This document shows positions 1-4,462 of a stretch of DNA of 5,652 bases, in pieces. Source of the stretch: Chloroflexia bacterium (lineage in GTDB: Bacteria > Chloroflexota > Chloroflexia > Thermomicrobiales > UBA6265); assembly GCA_013698495.1 (NCBI GenBank), contig JACCUV010000091.1:1-5652 (forward strand). Reading direction: 5' to 3'. Below the pieces are notes generated by a model. That model searched no databases, was not told the origin of the DNA, and saw only the letters and a list, made by a program, of their open reading frames with translations. Made by a program: the position numbers and the translations under genes. The first letter of the stretch is position 1. Each line of letters opens with the position of its first letter.

Positions 1-597
1 CGCGAGTTGCAAGCTGGCGCCCCAATCCTGATTGCGTTGGGCGCGATCAGTATCGTCTACGGTGGAATCCAGGCGATCGCCCGGCACACGCCCAACGAGG
101 TGCTTGCCTATTCGGCGATCGGCCAGGTTGGGTACATCCTGATCGCGTTGAGCATCGGCGGCGAGGCGGGATACGCCGCCGCAATCGTGTACGCGGTAGT
201 TAACGCCTTGAACAAGGCGCTCCTGTTCCTCGCGGCCAGCTTGCGCGGGTGGATTGCGGGCGCGGCGTTTGCGATTGGCGCATTCAGCGTCGCCGGGGTT
301 CCTCCGGCGGGCGGATTCTTCGGAAAGATGGCAGTCTTCCAGACCAGTCTCGACGACAACCAGCCGTGGATCGTTGCGCTTGTCTTTGTCGGGGGCGCGC
401 TCTCGTTCGTGTACATGTTTCAACTCTACCGCGCCCGTTTCTGGGTCAACGAAGAGGCCGACGAAGCCACCACGCGAGGGGCCCTGGGCCCCGTTGTCGT
501 GATCGCGCTGGCGATCGTCGCGATCGGCGTCTTCCCCGAGCCATTGCTCGCGCTCGCCCAACAGGCATCGGCGCTCTTGCCGGAGCGTGCGCCATGA
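1..597 (+). CDS. mrpD: Mrp antiporter subunit D, 3' part (truncated by window start)
   Basis: This is the C-terminal 198 residues of a proton-translocating antiporter subunit of the NuoL/NuoM/MrpD superfamily (Proton_antipo_M). The frame is open from base 1, so the gene begins outside the window; the TTG at 7 is not a start. In order, the sequence shows the AYSAIGQVGYI helix (residues 36-46 of the visible part), a helix ending in NALNKALLFLA with Lys72, the SVAGVPPAGGFFGK segment with Lys109, a further helix ending in YRARFW, and a final hydrophobic segment. The two lysines match the conserved membrane lysines of the family's proton path. MrpD rather than MrpA is called because the protein ends soon after the core and is followed directly by mrpE. 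Two oddities are Asn68 where the family usually has His (HAxxK), and a loop of only a few residues between LLFLAAS and the AFAIGAF helix. The stop overlaps the mrpE start. Confidence 0.9.
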   Translation, partial: RELQAGAPILIALGAISIVYGGIQAIARHTPNEVLAYSAIGQVGYILIALSIGGEAGYAAAIVYAVVNALNKALLFLAASLRGWIAGAAFAIGAFSVAGVPPAGGFFGKMAVFQTSLDDNQPWIVALVFVGGALSFVYMFQLYRARFWVNEEADEATTRGALGPVVVIALAIVAIGVFPEPLLALAQQASALLPERAP

Positions 598-1130
598 TGT
601 ATTTCGCCATGGTCGTCACGAGTCTCACTGCTATCTATTGTCTGACCCTGGCAAGTTTCGCCTGGGAAGACATCGTGCTCGGAACGATCCTCGGCGGCGC
701 CCTGGTGGCGACATACCGCAAGTCAATCTTCCCGGAGGCGGCGCCAGAGGCAGGGTACGTTCTCCACATCGTGCTGTTCATGCCCAGGTTCCTGTGGATG
801 CTCCTGGTCGATGTGATCAAGGGCACCTGGATTGTCGCCTCGTACGTGATCGGTGTGCGGAAACTCGATCATCCCGGTATTGTCAAGATTCCGCTGACCA
901 ATCACTCTCTCGTCGGGGTGGGCATGGTTGGCCTGCTGGTGACCCTTTCGCCAGGTTCGTTCCTGGTCGACATCGACTGGGATGATCGGTCGATGCTGGT
1001 CCACTACATCGATGCCAGCGATCCGGACAAATTGCGGTGGGAGGCTGAACGCTACTACAAATTGTGGGAATACGGCTCCCACATCCCGGCCCATCGCGAG
1101 ACGAAGCGAGATGACGAGGAGTCCAACTGA
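594..1130 (+). CDS. mrpE: Mrp antiporter subunit E (MnhE family)
   Basis: This is a small integral-membrane subunit of the Mrp multi-subunit cation/proton antiporter, with 178 residues, slightly longer than the roughly 160 usual for MnhE proteins. Hydrophobic segments lie near residues 3-22, 26-40 and 55-85. The family hallmark follows: KIPLTNHSLVG (98-108), then VTLSPGSFLVDID (116-128), equivalent to the common ITLTPGT...VD motif. The hydrophilic tail WEAERYYKLWE ends in a charged stretch. The chosen start is the first of two adjacent ATG codons (594 and 597). It has GGAG at 582-585 with 8 bases of spacing and overlaps the mrpD stop as ATGA, which suggests translational coupling. The stop overlaps the mrpF start by one base. 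MrpE is known to be needed for assembly or full activity of the complex rather than forming the ion channel itself. Confidence 0.93.
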   Translation: MMYFAMVVTSLTAIYCLTLASFAWEDIVLGTILGGALVATYRKSIFPEAAPEAGYVLHIVLFMPRFLWMLLVDVIKGTWIVASYVIGVRKLDHPGIVKIPLTNHSLVGVGMVGLLVTLSPGSFLVDIDWDDRSMLVHYIDASDPDKLRWEAERYYKLWEYGSHIPAHRETKRDDEESN

Positions 1131-1396
1131 TGCACGATGTTGTGTACTACGCCGCCATGATCTGGATGACCGGGTTGCTCTGCGTGTGCTTCGGACTCGT
1201 GATCAGAACACACTCGTCAATCGTCCGCATTGTCGGATTCGACGCCATGTCGCTGGTGCTGATTTCTGTACTCATTCTCTATTCAATTACGACCGAGTCG
1301 TCATACTACCTCGATGCCGCCTTGTTGCTGGCGCTCGTGTCGTTCGTGTCGACGATCGCGGCTGCTCGCTATCACAGCGAGCGACGCGTGTTTTAG
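1130..1396 (+). CDS. mrpF: Mrp antiporter subunit F (MrpF/PhaF family)
   Basis: This is an 88-residue, three-helix membrane subunit of the Mrp antiporter, the normal size for MrpF. Helices fall near residues 6-25, 34-53 and 60-79. The C-terminal pattern YLDAALLLALVSFVSTIAAARY (60-81) matches the family's yLD.AL.lalv.Fv.t.a.ar ending. The segment after helix 1 aligns with the family motif GPxxxDRvxxxD but reads THSSIVRIVGFD: Arg33 and Asp38 are kept, while Gly-Pro and the first Asp (Val32 here) are replaced. The ATG is preceded by a strong GAGGAG at 1116-1121 with 8 bases of spacing, and it shares its A with the mrpE stop codon (TGATG). Identity rests on size, helix pattern, motif ending and operon position. 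Confidence 0.92.
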   Translation: MHDVVYYAAMIWMTGLLCVCFGLVIRTHSSIVRIVGFDAMSLVLISVLILYSITTESSYYLDAALLLALVSFVSTIAAARYHSERRVF

Positions 1397-1411
1397 GGAA
1401 AGGGGAAGTCG

Positions 1412-1762
1412 ATGCGCCCATATGTATTCGATGTGTTGGTGATCTTCGGGGCAATTTTGATGACGCTCGGCGTGATCGGGATGATTCGCTTGCCAGACGT
1501 GTACACGAAGCTCCACGGCGCTAGCAAATCGGTGTTCCTTGGGGTCGTGGTGCTGGCGGTCTCGGGAATGGCGGTCGGTGGGGAAGCGATATTCAGCCGA
1601 CTTCTCCTCATTTGTCTCGCGCTACTGATCACCACCCCGGTCACGTCTCATGTCGTCGGCCGCGCGGCCTTTCTCCAGCACGAACGAATGTCAACCGCTG
1701 GCGCCGTCGACGAATCGGGCAGCATTCTTCCCGCCAACGAATCTCCTCCCTGGCGGGTGTAG
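1412..1762 (+). CDS. mrpG: Mrp antiporter subunit G (PhaG/MnhG/YufB family)
   Basis: This is the last subunit of the Mrp operon, a 116-residue three-helix membrane protein. The family signature is clear: GVIGMIRLPDVYTKLHGASK (20-39), followed by a helix, then the third helix with LLITTPVTSHVVGRAAF (71-87), equivalent to the usual T.Pv.aH...RAA. A hydrophilic tail of about 25 residues (92-116) follows the last helix and looks unrelated to the core. The ATG has AGGGGAAG at 1401-1408 just upstream, and the gap from the mrpF stop is 15 bases, so co-transcription is expected. The stop lies 6 bases from the stop of the convergent glycosyltransferase gene. The complex exchanges cytoplasmic Na+ (or K+/Li+) for external protons and supports salt and alkali tolerance; the ion preferred here cannot be read from sequence. 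Confidence 0.93.
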   Translation: MRPYVFDVLVIFGAILMTLGVIGMIRLPDVYTKLHGASKSVFLGVVVLAVSGMAVGGEAIFSRLLLICLALLITTPVTSHVVGRAAFLQHERMSTAGAVDESGSILPANESPPWRV

Positions 1763-1768
1763 ACTCCG

Positions 1769-3469
1769 TCAGTCGTCCTCCGCGTCGATCGCCGTTTTGT
1801 CACGATAGATCGGGACGTCATCGATGGTCACGACACGTTCATAGTATTGCCCCACCACTTGCCAGAAGGCCCGGCTGTCGTCGGCGAACGGTCCCGGTTG
1901 GCGCGTGCTGACGATGTACTCCGGCCGGTTCGGGCCGCTTATGATCGAAATCAGGTCCGAGTAGGAACTCGGTATCCCGCGAAGCTCCTGATCGTACAGA
2001 TAGCGATAGGCGGGAGGGCGATCGGCCAGATAGTAGATTGACGCTTGATCGAACGCAACATAAATCTCGGTGTCCGGTGTGGTTTCTTCTCGCAGGTAGG
2101 CGGCCACTTGTTCCTGGGCCGGATACCCGGGGTGCGAGAACATCGTTCTCGCCATATCCGTCGGCGAACCATGAACCAGGACCCAAAACGGCGCCATGAG
2201 CAAGACGACGGTGGCGATCGCGAGCGCCGGTCTGAACGGCGCCGTCAATGTCGGCCACACCTGCACGATGGTCCACCCCATCCAGATCGACAGAGGTGGC
2301 ACAACTTGGATCAGGTAGTGCGACCACCAATCGCCGCCAACGCTCGCCCCTGCCAGGCTCCCTAACATCCACAATCGCAACAGCAATTTGCCGTCGTCGA
2401 CGGGTCGGGCAAGATGGCTGACGGCGCCGTCTATTGGCCATCGAGAACGCCAACGCAGGGGAGACCTTCCCGCTGATCGCGATGCGGCGCCGAGCCATCG
2501 ACCCGCCGCTTCAAGTTCCGCTCGATACCGGACCACCAGCAGGATTGCCGTGAGCGCGATCAAGGCCGAGGCTCGCCAGGCGAGCCGGCCGATGGCCTCC
2601 AGATTGCGTTGCACGCCAACGGTCACGGCACTTTGGGCGGACAAGCGATAGCTGACAGTTGCCTCAAAGAACTCGTCCCAGCCCAGCATCCAGCCATGAA
2701 TCGCCGATCCGATTCCAACAATTGCAACTCCGGTCAGAAGCCAGGTTGTTCGCTTCAGTCGCCCGGTGTGGTTGGATGTGTCGCCAATAAGGTAGATGAA
2801 ACCGATCGCGACTGCGATCATCACCGCGGCGGACGGTTTCAGGGAAATGGCGATTCCGATCAGCAGTCCAGTCCCTACCAACTGCCAGGGGGACCAACTC
2901 GTCCGCCCAAGATGCAACAGCCACAGGGCGGCAAGCGCAGCCGGCAGCCCCATGAACATTTCGGCGTTGGCCGAATACCCCTCGAGATTCGGCAGAGACG
3001 AGGCAACGGCAAAGATCGCGGCCGCCAGGTTGCCGGCAGAGGGGGAAACGCACATCCGGGCGAATCCCCAAACCGCGATCGTTGTCAGCGCGATAGCGAT
3101 CCAGGCCGCGAACCTGATTGCCGTGGTGTCGCTGCCAAACAGGTCGAAAATGCCCGCATAGACGAAGAAGATGCCCTGTGGCCGGCTGATCCAGAGATCG
3201 TGATAAAGCTGGCCGGCGCCATCCACCCAGCCTCGCGTGGCGTAGGCATAGCCTCCCTCATCGGCCAACATCGGAATCTTAAAAAATGGAATGCGAAGCG
3301 CCAGGCTGAGCAGCATGGCCATCGCCAGCCACAGCCAGTCGGAAAGGACTGTGTGCGTAGGCTTGGTTGGCTCCGAATCCGCGGCCGAATGGGGTGGACG
3401 CCGCAGCTTCACCAACATCGGCTCGAGCCAGCCGCCATTGACCGACGGCTCCAGTTTCGACGTCGGCAT
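1769..3469 (-). CDS. GT-C membrane glycosyltransferase (GT39/ArnT-like, PMT_2 domain)
   Basis: This 566-residue polytopic membrane protein is of the type that transfers a sugar from a polyprenyl-phosphate donor to an acceptor on the outer face of the membrane. After a soluble N-terminus of about 40 residues, helix 1 (44-60) leads into the first external loop with ADEGGYAY (69-76). Asp70-Glu71 is the expected catalytic acidic pair of the GT-C fold. It is followed by YHDLWISRPQGIFFVYAG (89-106), the counterpart of the family's Y.D.w..kPPg.. motif. Other marks are NAE (168-170), SLKPSA (209-214), a basic cytoplasmic loop (about 314-356), WWSHYLIQVVPPLS (381-394), and a soluble C-terminal domain (about 435-566) without membrane segments. 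The ATG is preceded by GGGGGAG (3475-3481 on the complement) with 5 bases of spacing. It sits 40 bases after the RskA-like gene and is probably co-transcribed with it. The sugar and acceptor are unknown; protein mannosylation, lipid or polysaccharide modification are all possible. Confidence 0.85.
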   Translation of the reverse strand: MPTSKLEPSVNGGWLEPMLVKLRRPPHSAADSEPTKPTHTVLSDWLWLAMAMLLSLALRIPFFKIPMLADEGGYAYATRGWVDGAGQLYHDLWISRPQGIFFVYAGIFDLFGSDTTAIRFAAWIAIALTTIAVWGFARMCVSPSAGNLAAAIFAVASSLPNLEGYSANAEMFMGLPAALAALWLLHLGRTSWSPWQLVGTGLLIGIAISLKPSAAVMIAVAIGFIYLIGDTSNHTGRLKRTTWLLTGVAIVGIGSAIHGWMLGWDEFFEATVSYRLSAQSAVTVGVQRNLEAIGRLAWRASALIALTAILLVVRYRAELEAAGRWLGAASRSAGRSPLRWRSRWPIDGAVSHLARPVDDGKLLLRLWMLGSLAGASVGGDWWSHYLIQVVPPLSIWMGWTIVQVWPTLTAPFRPALAIATVVLLMAPFWVLVHGSPTDMARTMFSHPGYPAQEQVAAYLREETTPDTEIYVAFDQASIYYLADRPPAYRYLYDQELRGIPSSYSDLISIISGPNRPEYIVSTRQPGPFADDSRAFWQVVGQYYERVVTIDDVPIYRDKTAIDAEDD

Positions 3470-3509
3470 CGATTCTCCCCCAGGGCAGTATATGGCGCGT
3501 CGATTCCGT

Positions 3510-4046
3510 TCAGCCGCGAGCGCCCCCCGTGGTTCCGCTCAACATCACCGGTCCCGTTGGCGAAGTCGTTCCCCCTTCAGGCTCCAGCGTGATTGAAATG
3601 AGGGTGAATGTGCCGACATCGGCGGGAATCAGCATGAATCCCGTGCCATCGTCGTCAACTGCGAACGTCGCGCCGGGTAATGGCGCCGCTTCGGCGGTCG
3701 GATAGTACCAGACCTGGTAGCTACGGCCCTCCGGCGCCTGTTCGAGATTTGAAACCCCGATCATGCCGGGGCCCGCCAGGCTGAAAAACGCTGTACCTTG
3801 CGCGTTTGACGGGGCGGACTCGGACGGATCCAGGCGATAGGCAGTAGCGTTTGACTGGACCCGGAGTAGATCGATCTCGGATTCCAGCTCGGTCACACGG
3901 GTCTGGGCATCGTCCCGATCGCCGCGCAGACTGAATGCCCAGGCGCTGGACGCGAGCACCAGCGCGGCAAGCGCAAAGAGAATGACCGGCTCAGCGACGA
4001 TTGGGCGATCGCGACGATGCGCGATAGGTGACTTGGATGTGCTCAA
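3510..4046 (-). CDS. membrane-anchored RskA-like protein (anti-sigma-K C-terminal domain only)
   Basis: This 178-residue protein has a short basic cytoplasmic tail (1-19), one membrane helix (about 20-40), a probable coiled-coil stretch (about 42-63), and an extracytoplasmic beta domain matching the C-terminal half of RskA-type anti-sigma factors. The matching features are YQVWYY (110-115), PGATFAVDDDGTG (124-136) and SITLEPEGG...PTGPVMLSG (151-171). Full-length RskA proteins carry an N-terminal zinc-binding anti-sigma domain before the helix; here only about 20 residues precede it and no HxxxCxxC motif is present. A role in binding a sigma factor is therefore doubtful, and the protein may be a sensor or surface-domain offshoot. 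The start is TTG: an in-frame TGA lies immediately upstream, no later start keeps the membrane helix, and GAGG (4052-4055) stands 5 bases before it. The glycosyltransferase gene follows 40 bases downstream. Confidence 0.83.
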   Translation of the reverse strand: MSTSKSPIAHRRDRPIVAEPVILFALAALVLASSAWAFSLRGDRDDAQTRVTELESEIDLLRVQSNATAYRLDPSESAPSNAQGTAFFSLAGPGMIGVSNLEQAPEGRSYQVWYYPTAEAAPLPGATFAVDDDGTGFMLIPADVGTFTLISITLEPEGGTTSPTGPVMLSGTTGGARG

Positions 4047-4051
4047 TCAGA

Positions 4052-4055
4052 CCTC
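4052..4055 (-). promoter_or_regulatory. ribosome-binding site deciding the TTG start
   Basis: On the minus strand this reads GAGG, followed by TCTGA and then TTG. The spacing of 5 bases is workable for initiation. Because TGA (4047-4049) closes the same frame directly before the TTG, this site supports TTG as the true first codon of the RskA-like gene. It sits immediately outside the 3' arm of the inverted repeat at 4057-4163. Confidence 0.6.
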
Positions 4056-4056
4056 A

Positions 4057-4163
4057 CGTGAAATGGAACAACGCTTGCCCAGACCGAACGGGAACTGGTG
4101 ACGGAAGTGTATCTGTCGGGGCATGAGTCGTGTGCGGCCAGTAGCGTTTTGATCCATTTCACG
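4057..4163. repeat. nested inverted repeat / possible structured leader RNA
   Basis: The outer arms are perfect 11-base complements: CGTGAAATGGA at 4057-4067 and TCCATTTCACG at 4153-4163. Inside them AACGCT (4070-4075) pairs with AGCGTT (4143-4148), and TGCCCAGAC (4076-4084) pairs with GTCGGGGCA (4115-4123) at 8 of 9 positions. That makes three coaxial-looking helices totalling about 25 base pairs, with a 19-base bulge on one side and a 30-base terminal loop. A further CCAGT/ACTGG pairing between bulge and loop (4094-4098 with 4138-4142) is possible. On the minus strand the structure would lie in the leader of the RskA-like gene and end one base before its GAGG. No target-site duplication is visible at the edges, so a mobile mini-element is possible but unsupported. 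Confidence 0.55.
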
Positions 4164-4186
4164 ATACGATGGTGACCGTGTATGAT
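4158..4186 (+). promoter_or_regulatory. sigma70-like promoter candidate for the secreted-protein gene
   Basis: TTCACG (4158-4163), a 17-base spacer, then TATGAT (4181-4186) gives a 4/6 and 5/6 match to the consensus hexamers with ideal spacing, inside the AT-rich part of the intergenic region. A transcript from here would have a leader of about 270 bases before the ATG at 4463. The -35 element overlaps the right arm of the inverted repeat. The evidence is sequence resemblance only. Confidence 0.25.
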
Positions 4187-4215
4187 AAGTGTGTTCGGAC
4201 ATGCTCGTTCGAATA

Positions 4216-4243
4216 CTTGTATGATTTCATTCGTGTTCGTCAA
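4216..4243 (-). promoter_or_regulatory. weak promoter candidate for the RskA-like/glycosyltransferase unit
   Basis: On the minus strand TTGACG (4243-4238) is followed after 16 bases by TACAAG (4221-4216), a good -35 with a poor -10. A transcript starting just downstream would have a leader of about 160 bases containing the whole inverted repeat at 4057-4163. TTATCAT nearby (about 4182-4188) is an alternative -10 but lacks a good -35. Confidence 0.15.
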
Positions 4244-4355
4244 TCGGGAGGATCGGATCGACGCAACTGGGCGCCGTTTCAGGCTAAACTGACGCAAGTG
4301 TGAAGACAAAGCGAATTCTGGCGGTCAACCTGGGCCGAGTTCATTGCCCATGAGT

Positions 4356-4373
4356 GGGGATCCGGAGATCCCC
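4356..4373. repeat. perfect 7-bp hairpin in the leader of the secreted-protein gene
   Basis: GGGGATC (4356-4362) and GATCCCC (4367-4373) are perfect inverted copies around a 4-base CGGA loop. No run of T follows on either strand, so it does not look like an intrinsic terminator. It lies about 90 bases before the ATG at 4463 and could be a leader stem-loop, a protein-binding site or chance. Confidence 0.35.
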
Positions 4374-4448
4374 GGCGTGCGACGCAGAGGCGCGGGGCAT
4401 CAATATTGCATGAACGCTCGCGGATACCGCATCCGGTTGCGATGCGAA

Positions 4449-4453
4449 GGGAG
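4449..4453 (+). promoter_or_regulatory. ribosome-binding site favouring the ATG at 4463
   Basis: GGGAG stands 9 bases before ATG 4463. The frame stays open upstream and another ATG exists at 4442, but that codon has no purine-rich site at a suitable distance. This motif is the reason for choosing 4463; starting at 4442 would only add seven mostly charged residues before the signal peptide. Confidence 0.5.
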
Positions 4454-4462
4454 AGTCGAAGG

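Larger units (their letters stand above)
4047..4462. other. divergent intergenic region, no convincing gene
   Basis: These 416 bases separate the divergent RskA-like and secreted-protein genes. The middle part is clearly AT-richer than its surroundings: 4141-4260 is 45% G+C by count. Short reading frames exist on both strands, but none has a recognisable domain, helix pattern or codon bias. The region holds a nested inverted repeat (4057-4163), promoter-like hexamers on both strands around 4158-4243, a perfect 7-bp hairpin (4356-4373), and a smaller CGGAT/ATCCG hairpin (4421-4435) just ahead of the secreted-protein gene. The content fits a two-way control region with long leaders. Confidence 0.6.

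Noticed and set aside
249..593. Apparent N-terminal extension of mrpE in the same frame
   Set aside because: The extension is an Arg-rich shadow of mrpD. The ATG at 594 has a ribosome-binding site and the usual family length.
2609..3592. Long plus-strand frame opposite the glycosyltransferase gene
   Set aside because: It is an antisense shadow: Arg/Gln/Pro-rich, without membrane or domain pattern, while the minus strand carries clear GT-C motifs.
4057..4163. Miniature inverted-repeat transposable element
   Set aside because: The terminal arms are perfect, but no target-site duplication flanks them and no second copy is in the window, so only a neutral inverted-repeat call is made.
4062..4175. 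Plus-strand frame with the run LAQTERELVTEVYLSG, faintly like a helix-turn-helix
   Set aside because: It is about 37 codons between stops with no start codon, and the inverted repeat explains the sequence structure better.
4047..4202. 51-codon minus-strand frame in phase with the RskA-like gene, ending in TGA directly before its TTG
   Set aside because: It could have been a lost N-terminal domain, but it shows no HxxxCxxC motif or other recognisable feature, and there is no ribosome-binding site to support it.
4043..4309. 88-codon minus-strand frame whose stop overlaps the TTG start of the RskA-like gene (TTGA)
   Set aside because: The overlap is suggestive of coupling, but the product is Ser/Arg-rich with no domain, no helix pattern and no sigma-factor or zinc-finger motif. 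It also runs through the inverted repeat in AT-rich DNA.
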